The position numbers and the translations under genes are program-made. The notes beneath the pieces are model-generated. The model made no database searches and was not told the origin of the DNA. It was given only the letters and a program-made list of their open reading frames with translations. From Psychromonas sp. CNPT3 (GTDB lineage: Bacteria; Pseudomonadota; Gammaproteobacteria; Enterobacterales; Psychromonadaceae), in contig NC_020802.1 of NCBI RefSeq assembly GCF_000153405.2, forward strand, positions 2,437,883 to 2,501,882: DNA of 64,000 nt, in the 5' to 3' direction. Every line of letters begins with the position of its first letter. Positions within the stretch are counted from its first letter, which is position 1. Below, piece by piece: positions 42,559 through 52,362 of this stretch.

Positions 42559-43698
42559 TCAATCCTTATAATGAAAACCTTTCGGGATATTAAGATCATC
42601 CGGTAATGATTTAGGTCGTGATGAGCGCCCGGCTCTAAATTGCTCTAATTGATAAATATAAGCCAATATTTGAGCGATAGCGATGAATAGCTCTTCAGGC
42701 ACTTCTTCATTAATTTCAGTCGTATGATAAATCGCACGACAAAGTGGAGGGGACTCCATCACGGGTATCTCATTATCACGTGCCACTTCGCGTATTTTTA
42801 GTGCCATAAAATCTACCCCTTTAGCGACAACATAAGGGGCTCTTTCACCATTTTGCTCATATTTTAAAGCAACCGAATAATGGGTTGGATTGGTAACAAT
42901 GACATCTGCGTCAGGCACATCTTCCATCATTTTACGTTGTGAGGCCTCATATTGTAATTGACGAATACGTTGCTTAACTTCGGGCTTACCTTCTGAATTT
43001 CGATATTCATCTTTTATTTCTTGCTTGGTCATTTTCAGTTCTTCTTTGTGCTTATATATCTGATAAGGCACATCTATCGCGACAATTATCAGTAATGAGC
43101 AACATAACATCAAAAACATCCACAACAACATATCTAAAGCTTCGTAAACACTTCCTGGTAATGAGGAAACCGACAAATGTAATATATGTTCAAAAGTAGC
43201 GCCTAAGATCCACCAAGCTGCGCCAACCACAACCAGCACTTTTAAAATTGATTTTAAAAGTTCAACCCAAGCCTGCATGCCGAGCATTCGTTTAAGTCCC
43301 GCTTTCGGGCTTAAACGATTCCATTTTGGCATCAAAGCTTTAGTGCTAAACAACATGCCACCCAATAATGAACTACCTAATATTGAGATCACAAATAACA
43401 TAAATAAAATGATGAACATTGGCCAAGCAAGACCATAAAAACTGGTTGATAGATGTAGCCAGATATACTCAGGAGAGAAGAGCACACTACGCTCAAAAGT
43501 AAACGAACGTTTCATCATAATAGATAATTCATAGGCAAGGCGCCCACCAAAGGTCATCATGGCAATGGCTGCTGAAATTAAAACAGAGGCGGTTGCGAGT
43601 TCTTTAGAGCGCGCAACTTGTCCTTTTTCTTTGGACTTTCGTATTCGCTCGGGGGTGGCCTCTTCCGAACGTTCTGTTCCATTCTCATTCTCAGCCAT
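42559..43698 (-). CDS. flhB: Flagellar export switch protein FlhB
   Basis: Export-gate subunit that switches substrate class by self-cleavage. Four membrane segments lie in the first ~210 residues. The autocleavage motif NPTH is at residues 270-273 and is intact. The N-terminus (ENGTERSEEATPERIRKSKE) is typical. 379 residues. It ends the fliK-flhB unit; about 225 bases separate it from flhA. Confidence 0.97.
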   Translation of the reverse strand: MAENENGTERSEEATPERIRKSKEKGQVARSKELATASVLISAAIAMMTFGGRLAYELSIMMKRSFTFERSVLFSPEYIWLHLSTSFYGLAWPMFIILFMLFVISILGSSLLGGMLFSTKALMPKWNRLSPKAGLKRMLGMQAWVELLKSILKVLVVVGAAWWILGATFEHILHLSVSSLPGSVYEALDMLLWMFLMLCCSLLIIVAIDVPYQIYKHKEELKMTKQEIKDEYRNSEGKPEVKQRIRQLQYEASQRKMMEDVPDADVIVTNPTHYSVALKYEQNGERAPYVVAKGVDFMALKIREVARDNEIPVMESPPLCRAIYHTTEINEEVPEELFIAIAQILAYIYQLEQFRAGRSSRPKSLPDDLNIPKGFHYKD

Positions 43699-43707
43699 AC
43701 TTTTCTC

Positions 43708-44502
43708 CTAGGGCTTCGTCGTGCAAACGCCATTAAGCATTTCGCACATAGAATCAATGCCTCTGAGCCACTGATTTTCAAAATGAGCCGGCACATTAAC
43801 AAGTGTAACCCATAATACAAAAAGGCCAAAAACCATGCTAATAGAGAAACCTAAACTAAAGATATTTAACTGCGGAGCCGCTTTAGTCATAATACCAAAC
43901 GACAAATTTACCAGTAACATTGCGACCATCGAAGCCAACGAAAATGCAAGTGCAGCACTAAACATCACGGAAAACCAGCCTGCCAATTTTTTATAATCGG
44001 TGGCTAACAAGCCATGCATTGAAACAGGTAACGTATCAAAACTACGAATAATAAACTCTATCATTAATAAGTGCCCATCAACGCCAAAAAACAATAATGT
44101 CACTAATAACACATAAAATTGGCCAACTACGGGGGATGATTGACCATTCATAGGATCTGCCATCGAAGCAAAACCTAAACTCGTTTGCATCGCGATGATT
44201 TGCCCTGCTACCACAAAGGTTTGCACTACAAAAACAGAAATAGTCCCTATGGCAATGCCAATTAATAACTGCTGTAAGATAATAAAAGCACTGCCTAATG
44301 AAAACAGCTCAATGTTCGTTTGTACAATCGGTAAAACAGGTAAAACAGCAATCGTAATGGCAAGTGCGTAAAAAAGACGAATTCGTACAGGCGTTGTGCG
44401 AGAGCCGACAGCTACCATCACCATCAACATGGCTGCAATACGGCAGAAGGACCAAAGATAGGTCGCCAACAATTCTAATAAATACTCAGCTGGAAAGTTC
44501 AT
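43708..44502 (-). CDS. fliR: Flagellar export protein FliR
   Basis: Membrane core component of the export gate. The 264-residue protein is strongly hydrophobic with about six membrane segments. It includes QTSLGFASMADPMNGQSSPVVGQFY, typical of FliR. Its ATG overlaps the fliQ stop (TGATG). It lies between fliQ and flhB. Confidence 0.95.
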   Translation of the reverse strand: MNFPAEYLLELLATYLWSFCRIAAMLMVMVAVGSRTTPVRIRLFYALAITIAVLPVLPIVQTNIELFSLGSAFIILQQLLIGIAIGTISVFVVQTFVVAGQIIAMQTSLGFASMADPMNGQSSPVVGQFYVLLVTLLFFGVDGHLLMIEFIIRSFDTLPVSMHGLLATDYKKLAGWFSVMFSAALAFSLASMVAMLLVNLSFGIMTKAAPQLNIFSLGFSISMVFGLFVLWVTLVNVPAHFENQWLRGIDSMCEMLNGVCTTKP

Positions 44503-44771
44503 CAGCCCACGACTTGTGGGATCTGATCAATCATAGAGATAAAGAACTCCATCAACTTCCCAAACCCCCAGTGCGCCCCAAAAGCAAGCGCCGTCAACGT
44601 CATCATTAAACGCGGTAAAAAGCTAAGGGTTTGTTCATTAATTGACGTGGCTGCTTGAAAAACGGCCACGACTAAGCCGACCAATAAACTGGGGATGATA
44701 GCGGCAGACACTAACAATAAAACGGTCCACAATGCTTGTCTAAAAATATTTACAAAGACTTCGGGTTCCAT
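44502..44771 (-). CDS. fliQ: Flagellar export protein FliQ
   Basis: Small export-gate subunit of 89 residues with two membrane helices (ALWTVLLLVSAAIIPSLLVGLVVAVFQA and the second near residues 50-70). The linking sequence ATSINEQTLSFLPR is the family signature. It lies nine bases after fliP. Confidence 0.96.
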   Translation of the reverse strand: MEPEVFVNIFRQALWTVLLLVSAAIIPSLLVGLVVAVFQAATSINEQTLSFLPRLMMTLTALAFGAHWGFGKLMEFFISMIDQIPQVVG

Positions 44772-44779
44772 CTTTTCTC

Positions 44780-45529
44780 CTACAATAAGCCAAAGCTATT
44801 TGCTAAACTTCCCATGATCAAATTCCAACCATCCACGAGTACAAATAACATTAATTTAAAAGGCAGAGAGACGATCATCGGGGATAACATCATCATCCCC
44901 ATTGCCATCAAGATACTTGCCACCACTAAATCGATAATTAAAAAAGGAATAAATATCATAAAACCGATTTGAAATGCAGTTTTCAATTCACTGGTCACAA
45001 ACGCGGGAATAAGCACGGTAAAAGGCACCTCTTCGGGTGTATCCACCTGCACATTCGCTATTTCTAAAAAAGTTTCTAAATCTTTTAAACGCGTCTGCGC
45101 TAACATAAAAGCCATTAATGGTTTTTTACCTTGCTCAATCGCTTGTACGATATTCATATCTTCATTTAAATAAGGCTGTAACGCTTCTTCGTTAATTTTA
45201 TCAAAAACCGGGGTCATAATAAAAAAAGTCAAAAATAAGGCGATACCATTGATCACTTGATTCGAGGGTGTTTGCTGTAAACCTAACGCTTGACGCAGAA
45301 TGGACATCACCACCACAATACGCGTAAAAGAGGTCATTAATACTAGCATTGCAGGTAAAAAACTGAGTGCGGTCATAAAAGCCAGCACTTGCAATGTCAC
45401 ACTATATTCTTGATTACCTAAACTGTTGGTTGTCACGGTTAACGCCGTTAGCGCGCCCGTTTGTGCTGACAAGGAGGGGGACATCAACAATAAAAGAGAG
45501 GGGATAAAAAAGATCAGCTTATTTTTCAT
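44780..45529 (-). CDS. fliP: Flagellar export protein FliP
   Basis: Export-gate core protein made with a cleavable signal peptide ([22 protein letters not shown]). Diagnostic parts are [28 protein letters not shown] and [24 protein letters not shown]. 249 residues, normal. It overlaps the end of fliO by 11 bases. Confidence 0.97.
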   Translation of the reverse strand: MKNKLIFFIPSLLLLMSPSLSAQTGALTALTVTTNSLGNQEYSVTLQVLAFMTALSFLPAMLVLMTSFTRIVVVMSILRQALGLQQTPSNQVINGIALFLTFFIMTPVFDKINEEALQPYLNEDMNIVQAIEQGKKPLMAFMLAQTRLKDLETFLEIANVQVDTPEEVPFTVLIPAFVTSELKTAFQIGFMIFIPFLIIDLVVASILMAMGMMMLSPMIVSLPFKLMLFVLVDGWNLIMGSLANSFGLL

Positions 45530-45932
45530 TGTTTTTCTTGCTTATTTTAGATAATAAAATAGAAAAAGGAGAGCTCACATTATTTTCCAAGGGCTCCTTT
45601 ATCAGCAGAGGCGTATCTAGTTTATCCAGTAACGTAATCTGTTGCTCCGTCACCCCTAACAAATATTGTTGCCCATTCACGTCAATAATTTGCACCTGAC
45701 CTTTACGGTTTAACGCTTGTGTCGCGACTATTTTAAGTGCGTGTTTTCCTGTTTGGCTTTTTAACAGGTTGGTTTTTTTTATTAAATATGCAAATAAAAA
45801 AATACAAGCAACTACCAGTAGCAATGAGGCAAATAAAGTACTCAGCGCGAGTTCTGGACGGGCACTTTTCACATCAAGTGCCCAACCTGTCATGGGATAA
45901 AAACTACAAAGTAGGATCAATAAACGCATCAT
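45519..45932 (-). CDS. fliO: Flagellar export assembly protein FliO
   Basis: Assists FliP oligomer assembly. A short signal-like N-terminus and a membrane helix ([22 protein letters not shown]) precede a small cytoplasmic domain with [27 protein letters not shown], the FliO core. 137 residues. Its start overlaps the fliN stop. Confidence 0.92.
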   Translation of the reverse strand: MMRLLILLCSFYPMTGWALDVKSARPELALSTLFASLLLVVACIFLFAYLIKKTNLLKSQTGKHALKIVATQALNRKGQVQIIDVNGQQYLLGVTEQQITLLDKLDTPLLIKEPLENNVSSPFSILLSKISKKNNEK

Positions 45933-46318
45933 TTTAACTTTCTAATACGTTCATTTTGACTGATAACGTCTGTTAAACGTATACCAAATTTATCATTTAC
46001 AACAACCACTTCCCCGTGTGCGATTAAAGTCCCATTCACTAACACATCTAAGGGTTCTCCAGCGACGCGCTCTAATTCCACCACAGACCCTTGATTTAAC
46101 TGCAATAGATTACGAATATTTATTCTACTACGGCCCACTTCCATAGAAATAGTAACTGGAATATCCATAATACTGTCAATACTAACCGTGCTTTCACCAT
46201 CAGAGCCCGACTCTTGAAAGTCATCTAGTTCCACATTATTGACAGTACTGCTATCAGTATCCCCAGACTCATCTAGAGCAGCAGCCCATTCATCCGCCAT
46301 ATCTTGTTCACTACTCAT
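45929..46318 (-). CDS. fliN: Flagellar motor switch protein FliN
   Basis: C-ring component. The C-terminal SpoA domain is clear: IPVTISMEVGRSRINIRNLLQLNQGSVVEL and DVLVNGTLIAHGEVVVVNDKFGIRLTDV. The acidic N-terminal ~50 residues are typical of FliN in marine gammaproteobacteria. 129 residues. It lies nine bases after fliM. Confidence 0.96.
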   Translation of the reverse strand: MSSEQDMADEWAAALDESGDTDSSTVNNVELDDFQESGSDGESTVSIDSIMDIPVTISMEVGRSRINIRNLLQLNQGSVVELERVAGEPLDVLVNGTLIAHGEVVVVNDKFGIRLTDVISQNERIRKLK

Positions 46319-46327
46319 CGTGTTTTC

Positions 46328-47386
46328 CTATTCATTTGCATTTGCATCTTCTTCTTCTGTCGCTTTCTTTAAATTACTTAATTTTAATTGGGTGTTTTGT
46401 ACTTCAGGGCGTTTAATACGATCTATTATCTTTAAAGCCAGATTGTCATTGGATTTTCCTAATTTAGCATGAAAAGAGGGCAATCCTTCAACACAAACAA
46501 GTAATTCTTCAGGGAGTTCAACGGGAATAATATCACCAACACTCCAATTTATCATATCACGTAAGGGTAACTGTTTTTCTAAGAGCTTTGCCGTTAGATA
46601 AACATCAACATCCATTATTTCATCTTCAAGCGCTTGGCTCCAACGTTGATCTGTATCTTCTTTATCACTTTGTACACCCGCATCGAGCAGTTCTCGAATT
46701 GGCTCTAACATTGAATACGGCATTGCAATATGGAAATCACCACCTCCACCATCTAATTCAATGTGAAAAGAATTAACAACAATAACTTCAGTTGGACTGA
46801 CGATATTTGCCATCGCCGGGTTTACTTCTGAGTCTAAATACTCAAAATCAGCTGTCATTACCGGTGCCCAAGCATCTTTATAATCTTCAAATATTATTTT
46901 CAATAGCATTTGAATAATACGACGCTCTGTCGGCGTAAACTCTCGCCCTTCAATTTTCGCATGGTAACGACCATCACCACCAAAAAAGTTTTCCACTAAA
47001 ATAAACACTAAGCGTGCTTCCATAGTGACTAACGCAGTTCCTTTAAGCGGGCGAAAACGTACCATATTTAAACTTGTTGGCACAAAAAGGGTGTGTACAT
47101 ATTCGCCAAACTTTAGCATTTGCACGCCATTTATCGACACTTCTGCCGTATGTCGTAGCATGTTAAATAAACTGATCCTTAAATGTCGTGCAAAACGCTC
47201 ATTAACCAACTCAAGTGTAGGCATGCGCCCACGAACAATACGATCTTGAGATGAAAAATCAAAATGAATATGTGAATCATCTTCAGCACCACCATCTTGA
47301 CCCTCGTCTCCAACTATCTCATCATCAACATCATCAACACCATGTAATAGCGCGTCAATTTCGTCTTGAGATAATAAATCTGCCAT
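46328..47386 (-). CDS. fliM: Flagellar motor switch protein FliM
   Basis: C-ring component that binds CheY-P. The N-terminal CheY-binding peptide DLLSQDEIDALLHG is intact, and an acidic linker follows. The middle CheC-like domain contains SLFNMLRHTAEVSINGVQ and the C-terminus has the SpoA fold (ELLVCVEGLPSFHAKLG). 352 residues. It lies between fliL and fliN. Confidence 0.97.
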   Translation of the reverse strand: MADLLSQDEIDALLHGVDDVDDEIVGDEGQDGGAEDDSHIHFDFSSQDRIVRGRMPTLELVNERFARHLRISLFNMLRHTAEVSINGVQMLKFGEYVHTLFVPTSLNMVRFRPLKGTALVTMEARLVFILVENFFGGDGRYHAKIEGREFTPTERRIIQMLLKIIFEDYKDAWAPVMTADFEYLDSEVNPAMANIVSPTEVIVVNSFHIELDGGGGDFHIAMPYSMLEPIRELLDAGVQSDKEDTDQRWSQALEDEIMDVDVYLTAKLLEKQLPLRDMINWSVGDIIPVELPEELLVCVEGLPSFHAKLGKSNDNLALKIIDRIKRPEVQNTQLKLSNLKKATEEEDANANE

Positions 47387-47397
47387 ACAAATCCCTT

Positions 47398-47919
47398 TTA
47401 CTGTAAAACAAAACCGGTAAATAAAACGGCATTGATCAGCCCTTTATCTTCCACTTTCATGGTTTCTTTATTCAGTGCTTCTAATGCAAATTTTCTTAAC
47501 TCTTCTTTGCCTTCAGGACTACGTAATTGCCCCACGGTTGCAGCACCAAAAATACGCACTAAGGTGCCTTCTAAAAGAGGGATATGTTTTTTTGCAAGTG
47601 TTTGGTTTTCATCACCACGCACCATCAATTGTACTTTGATCTGCACTAATCTGTCGCGTTTCCCTTCCATTACATTAAATACAAAGGGACGAGGCATTGC
47701 CACATAAATCGCTTGTAACGTCTCATCTATTTCAGTGCTAACCTCTTCCGTTATCGCTTCAGTTTCGACACTTTCATTATCACTAAAAAGGAAAAAATAC
47801 GCGCCCGCGCCTCCCCCACCTAGTAATAACAATAATGCAACAATCATGATGATTAATTTTTTTTTGCCGCCACCTTGTGACTCGCCATCAACTGAAATAT
47901 CGTTATTATCATCTGCCAT
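47398..47919 (-). CDS. fliL: Flagellar basal body-associated protein FliL
   Basis: Stator-associated single-pass membrane protein. A Gly/Lys-rich cytoplasmic start leads to a membrane helix (LIIMIVALLLLLGGGGAGAYFFLF), then the periplasmic domain YVAMPRPFVFNV, and it ends with VNAVLFTGFVLQ-like INAVLFTGFVLQ. 173 residues. It lies 12 bases before fliM and 86 bases after fliK. Confidence 0.95.
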   Translation of the reverse strand: MADDNNDISVDGESQGGGKKKLIIMIVALLLLLGGGGAGAYFFLFSDNESVETEAITEEVSTEIDETLQAIYVAMPRPFVFNVMEGKRDRLVQIKVQLMVRGDENQTLAKKHIPLLEGTLVRIFGAATVGQLRSPEGKEELRKFALEALNKETMKVEDKGLINAVLFTGFVLQ

Positions 47920-48005
47920 ACTATTTTATTCCTTCTGATGTTGTTTTTACTCTAGGTGCTAATTTTAAGTCATTTTACTGATTGATCCAGCAATAATAGA
48001 GAGCT

Positions 48006-49511
48006 TTACGCATAAAAATCAATTCCTTGAGCTGAACCCACTGTTTTCGCCCCCATTAACGACATTTGTTCGTCCGCGGATAAGGATATATTTGCCATTG
48101 ATGCACTTAATTGACTATCTTGTTGATGCATTGTGGCGTTTTGCTGCTGTTGATTTTGTTGTTGACTTTGTTGTTGGGCATGTTGCTCGACATTACTCGC
48201 ATTTAGATTAATACCTTGTTGCGCCAGTTGCTCACGTAATCGGGGTAAATGTTGTTCAATCAAATCTCGGCTTTGTCCATGCTGTGTTTGAATATGTAAT
48301 TGTAATTGATCTTGTTGTATCACAAGCTTTATATGCATTGATCCTAATTCAGCGGGATCTAAGCGAATAGATACTTCTTGTTTGCCTTGACTTATCATCA
48401 TCAAAATACGCTTGCCCAACATTTCTGATGCTTGTTTGGCATGTAATTCAAAGGGTTTTTCTAATGCATTTTGTTTTTCATTCGTCACGCCTAAATTTGC
48501 CAATTTATCGAGTGAAGATACCTGCCTATGTTTACTTGAATCATTATCGAGTTGACTCATACCATGTAGAGTCTCTGCTTTAAATGTACTCACAAGTTCA
48601 GGCTTATCTTTATTTTCTAAGGTTGCAACCGCAGCTTGCGCTTTAAGCATCCCCATTGATTTGTCTTGTTCCTCTTTATTGCTGGATTTTTCTACCAAAG
48701 CGGAGAGTAATTCTTTGTCTTTCGGTAAGGTATTTTTATCTGCATCTAAAAGAAGTGCTTTAAACGATTTTTCATCAACGTCTTCTGTCGACGCCTCATC
48801 GCCCTCGCCAACATTAGTCACCTTTGTATCCATTTTTTGAGCTGCTTCTATTTTAGCTAATAGGCGCGCTGTCTCCGTATTTAGCGTTGAGCCTTGCGCT
48901 TCTACATTTAACGGGTTGTTTGCCGACGAGTTTAAATCCGCTTGCGATGCTGATGTCTTATTTTGATTGTCTACAGGGGAATTTACATATAAAGGATCGA
49001 GCGTATCAAATGTATCTGATCCATCCATGCTCTCACGTGTATCGGAGGCATCCTGCGCATCATCAATATCTACGCTATCTGCACGAACATCATGTTCGTC
49101 GCTTTGCACAACTAGCTCATTAGCAACTAGCTCATTAGTAACTGGCTCATTGACGGCCGGTTCATCAGAGCCTTCATTACCCTCTAAAGAAATCTGACTC
49201 TCATCTTCTAATGCGACATCAGAGCTCACTTCAATCGATAACGCTAGATCGTCACTGCCTTCTGCGTCTTCAGACGTTTCAGTGTCGCTAGCCTCTTCGA
49301 GTTGCGAACCCTCTTTTAGACTCGCCTCTTTTAACAAAGAAGCATCTCCTTGGTTTTTGCCAAGCGCAGATTCAAGTAACTCAGAAAACAAGTTGGATGA
49401 TTTACCTGTTTCAGATGTTGACGCCTCTTTTTTTAAATCCGCGCCACTTTCTAATTTACCCGCTTTTAAATCGGTATTACTGCCGGGCGCCATTAATATG
49501 GATTGCATCAT
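48006..49511 (-). CDS. fliK: Flagellar hook-length control protein FliK
   Basis: Molecular ruler that stops hook growth and triggers FlhB switching. The 501-residue protein has a long acidic, low-complexity N-terminal part with short Glu/Leu repeats (PVTNELVANELVV). The conserved C-terminal domain follows: KQEVSIRLDPAELGSMHIKL and HLPRLREQLAQQGINL. A Gln-rich stretch comes next. It is the first gene of the fliK-flhB unit, with a sigma-54 promoter at 49588-49605. Confidence 0.94.
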   Translation of the reverse strand: MMQSILMAPGSNTDLKAGKLESGADLKKEASTSETGKSSNLFSELLESALGKNQGDASLLKEASLKEGSQLEEASDTETSEDAEGSDDLALSIEVSSDVALEDESQISLEGNEGSDEPAVNEPVTNELVANELVVQSDEHDVRADSVDIDDAQDASDTRESMDGSDTFDTLDPLYVNSPVDNQNKTSASQADLNSSANNPLNVEAQGSTLNTETARLLAKIEAAQKMDTKVTNVGEGDEASTEDVDEKSFKALLLDADKNTLPKDKELLSALVEKSSNKEEQDKSMGMLKAQAAVATLENKDKPELVSTFKAETLHGMSQLDNDSSKHRQVSSLDKLANLGVTNEKQNALEKPFELHAKQASEMLGKRILMMISQGKQEVSIRLDPAELGSMHIKLVIQQDQLQLHIQTQHGQSRDLIEQHLPRLREQLAQQGINLNASNVEQHAQQQSQQQNQQQQNATMHQQDSQLSASMANISLSADEQMSLMGAKTVGSAQGIDFYA

Positions 49512-49587
49512 AAATAAGTCTCTTTTCCATAACAGATAGACGGTAAGAATTGCCTTTAAGGCATCATTTTAAACTTTATATGATAAC

Positions 49588-49605
49588 AAGCAATTTTTAG
49601 ACCAA
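49588..49605 (-). promoter_or_regulatory. Sigma-54 promoter of fliK
   Basis: The minus strand reads TTGGTCTAAAAATTGCTT, with GG and GC 10 bases apart. It begins at the fliJ stop and lies about 77 bases upstream of the fliK ATG, so the fliK unit has its own promoter. Confidence 0.72.
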
Positions 49606-49609
49606 AAAA

Positions 49610-50056
49610 TTACGTTTTAGATCTTTTTTGAAAGTATTGAAATATCGAAAATTCATCCAATAATTTTTGCTCTATTTTATTGGCTATTTGCTCTTCTTTT
49701 AATGCTTTTTTTTTCAATAACATCGCAATGGCTTTACAGCTTATTTGGCTGTCTAACCATAATTTCTTCTGGGTATGTACATCATATTCGAACTTAACCA
49801 ACCCTTGTTGCTGTGTCGATAGACCTTGATCAATCTGCACAATAAATTGCTGGTATTTTCTTAATTCTGGCACGGTCAAGCCAGCAGCCCCTTTTACACT
49901 TAATTGGTCACTATACTGACGCCGATATTGTTGTAGGTTTTGTAATTGCTGACGCTGCGTAAACAACATAGTTTGTGCTTGTTGGTATGCTTGCAAGGCG
50001 CTTGAAACTTGCTTTTGTTTTTGCTCGTAAACAAGCTTTAATGCGTTTTTAGCCAT
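49610..50056 (-). CDS. fliJ: Flagellar export chaperone FliJ
   Basis: Coiled-coil protein that links the FliI ATPase to FlhA. The 148-residue sequence is predicted almost wholly helical and Gln-rich, with the FliJ-like ALKLVYEQKQKQVSSALQAY start and QYRRQYSDQL. It follows fliI by 18 bases and ends the fliE-fliJ unit. Confidence 0.93.
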   Translation of the reverse strand: MAKNALKLVYEQKQKQVSSALQAYQQAQTMLFTQRQQLQNLQQYRRQYSDQLSVKGAAGLTVPELRKYQQFIVQIDQGLSTQQQGLVKFEYDVHTQKKLWLDSQISCKAIAMLLKKKALKEEQIANKIEQKLLDEFSIFQYFQKRSKT

Positions 50057-50074
50057 GTTTTATCTCTTTTGTCT

Positions 50075-51406
50075 CTAACTGTTAACAAACTCTTGCGTCA
50101 AGGTAGCAAGTTGCGTCAAACAATCGTTATAACTGATGCTCTCTTTCATTCCTTGTTGCAAGAAATGATCCAATTTAGGACGAATGATAATGGCTTTATC
50201 AATTCTCGGGTCGCTCCCTTTTGCATAAGCACCAATGGTGATCAACTCTTTATTTTCTTGATATAAGTTATACGCTTGCTTTAAAACACGGGCGAGGGTT
50301 TGATGTTCCTCAGAGGTCACCATTGGCATAACACGGCTGATTGATTTACCAACATCAATGGCAGGAAAATGCCCCGAATCGGCAAGTTCACGCGATAACA
50401 CAATGTGCCCATCTAAAATAGCACGGGATGCATCAGCAATGGGATCTTGTAAATCATCACCTTCGGTTAAAACCGTAAAAAAGGCACTGATCGAGCCTTG
50501 ATTTTCATTGCCATTACCCGCGCGTTCCACTAATGCCGGTAATTTTGCAAAAACAGAAGGCGGATAGCCTTTCGTCGCAGGAGGCTCACCAATTGCTAAA
50601 GCAATTTCACGTTGTGCTTGTGCAAAACGCGTTAAGGAGTCCATTAATAATAAAACATTTAAACCCTGATCTCGAAAATACTCCGCGATAGTTAATGAGG
50701 TTTCACACCCTTTAAGGCGCATTAACGGCGATGCATCAGCGGGAGCGGCTATCACAACCGCACGTTTTCGCCCCTCTTCCCCTAATATATCTTCAATAAA
50801 TTCTTTAACTTCTCGGCCACGCTCGCCAATAAGCCCAACCACCACAACATCCGCATTAGTGCCTCGCGTCATCATGCCAAGTAACACACTTTTCCCCACA
50901 CCAGAGCCTGCAAATAACCCCATGCGTTGCCCTTGCCCTACCGTGAGTAACGCATTAATGGCTTTGATACCAACATCAAGAGGCTCTGTGATAGCTTTAC
51001 GGCTTAAGGGATTAATACTGGCGTGTGTATAATTACTGGTTTGAGCGGTAACGATATCCCCTTTGCCATCAATAGGTTTACCTATGCCATCGAGCACTCT
51101 GCCTAATAACTCCATGCCCACAGGGATCCCTTGTTGATGTGTTTGTGGGATGACTTTTGCGCCAGGTAACACGCCAGTTAAGCGCTCACTGGGCATTAAA
51201 AATAAGCGTTCGCCCGAAAAGCCCACCACTTCAGCGTCAATAAATCCATCTTGGCTCTCGACTTTGCATAAACTACCCACAGCAGCAATACAGCCAATCG
51301 CCTCAAGCGTCAGACCCACCACACGTATCAGTTTACCTGACACCGTCGGTTTGGTGACTGACTCACCTGTTTTATATTGCGCTAAGCGTTGTCCTAATTT
51401 ATTCAT
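50075..51406 (-). CDS. fliI: Flagellar export ATPase FliI
   Basis: Energises loading of export substrates. Walker A is AGSGVGKS at residues 166-173, and [34 protein letters not shown] is the F1-like catalytic region. 443 residues, normal. Its start overlaps the fliH stop by eight bases. Confidence 0.97.
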   Translation of the reverse strand: MNKLGQRLAQYKTGESVTKPTVSGKLIRVVGLTLEAIGCIAAVGSLCKVESQDGFIDAEVVGFSGERLFLMPSERLTGVLPGAKVIPQTHQQGIPVGMELLGRVLDGIGKPIDGKGDIVTAQTSNYTHASINPLSRKAITEPLDVGIKAINALLTVGQGQRMGLFAGSGVGKSVLLGMMTRGTNADVVVVGLIGERGREVKEFIEDILGEEGRKRAVVIAAPADASPLMRLKGCETSLTIAEYFRDQGLNVLLLMDSLTRFAQAQREIALAIGEPPATKGYPPSVFAKLPALVERAGNGNENQGSISAFFTVLTEGDDLQDPIADASRAILDGHIVLSRELADSGHFPAIDVGKSISRVMPMVTSEEHQTLARVLKQAYNLYQENKELITIGAYAKGSDPRIDKAIIIRPKLDHFLQQGMKESISYNDCLTQLATLTQEFVNS

Positions 51407-52334
51407 CCTTTAAATTACCAACGGAAGGATTGCTCGGCGCATCTGCAATATCGACGACCTCACCTTGCTCTCCTGCCTCGCTATCAATATTTTCTTGAGC
51501 GGGTAGAGGCGTATTATTTAAAAGGTTTGAATCATCATTTTTCTTGGGGATGTGTTCATGATTTTGTTGTAAAAAATGCTTTAACACCTGATCAACTCGT
51601 GTATTAAAGGCATAATCAATACTAGAGGTCTTAGTGTGTATTTGGCAATCACCACGGGATAAAGTGGGATCTTCATTTAAATTCCAACCGCGCTCCTTAC
51701 AAACATCAACAGAATATGCTTGTTGCACAAAGAGTAAATCATCGGGATGCAATAATATTTTTAGGGTTTGTTCACTCAGCGGTAAAGCCTCTACCGCTTG
51801 TTTTAACGCCTGCAATATGATTTTAGGATCGGTTTTCAACTCCACTCGACAGATTTGCTCTGCAAGATGCTGCGCTAACGTCACTAATTGGTACTCGACA
51901 TTTTCATCGAGTAATTCTAAAGGTGTATGTAAACGCGTTAATAGCGAATCCCATTGCTGGATTTGCACATCAACCTGCTCTTTTCCGAGCGCTAAACCTT
52001 GCTCGGTGCCAAGCGCTAAACCTTGCTCGGTGCCTTCTTCTAAACCTTTTACGAGACCTTGCTCGGTACCTTCTTGCAAACCTTGCGCAGTGCCGGTTTC
52101 TAAGCCTTCTTTGAAACCATCATCATAAGCAGATTGACGAATTTCTTCGATATCATCAATAGTAAGAGGCTTTGGCTCTTCTACTTTAACTTCTGGTGTG
52201 TTTTTTGAGCCTTGATACCAGGACGCAGGTTTTCCAAATAAAGACGTTTCTGTGTTGTCGATATCTTTATCAAGTTTATCATCACTAAGATCCGGTAAGG
52301 ACCATTGTAAATATTCGTCGTTATTATCCGACAT
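51399..52334 (-). CDS. fliH: Flagellar export regulator FliH
   Basis: Stator-like negative regulator of FliI. The N-terminal ~60 residues are acidic. Residues about 73-120 form a glycine-repeat helix ([18 protein letters not shown] and onward) in which Gly recurs every four to six residues, typical of FliH. The C-terminal domain has the FliH/YscL pattern around [17 protein letters not shown]. 311 residues. The glycine-repeat DNA includes an exact 24-base tandem repeat. Confidence 0.93.
   Translation of the reverse strand: MSDNNDEYLQWSLPDLSDDKLDKDIDNTETSLFGKPASWYQGSKNTPEVKVEEPKPLTIDDIEEIRQSAYDDGFKEGLETGTAQGLQEGTEQGLVKGLEEGTEQGLALGTEQGLALGKEQVDVQIQQWDSLLTRLHTPLELLDENVEYQLVTLAQHLAEQICRVELKTDPKIILQALKQAVEALPLSEQTLKILLHPDDLLFVQQAYSVDVCKERGWNLNEDPTLSRGDCQIHTKTSSIDYAFNTRVDQVLKHFLQQNHEHIPKKNDDSNLLNNTPLPAQENIDSEAGEQGEVVDIADAPSNPSVGNLKDE
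51988..52034 (-). repeat. 24-bp tandem repeat within fliH
   Basis: The unit AGCGCTAAACCTTGCTCGGT plus four bases occurs twice in direct succession and encodes EQGLALGT-type units. More diverged copies extend toward 52110. Confidence 0.85.
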
Positions 52335-52362
52335 GTCCGCCTACCTTTTTTTATTATAAGAA

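Noticed and set aside
51634-52128. 164-codon plus-strand frame opposite fliH
   Set aside because: Its Cys/Ser/Pro repeats are the antisense reading of the FliH glycine repeats.
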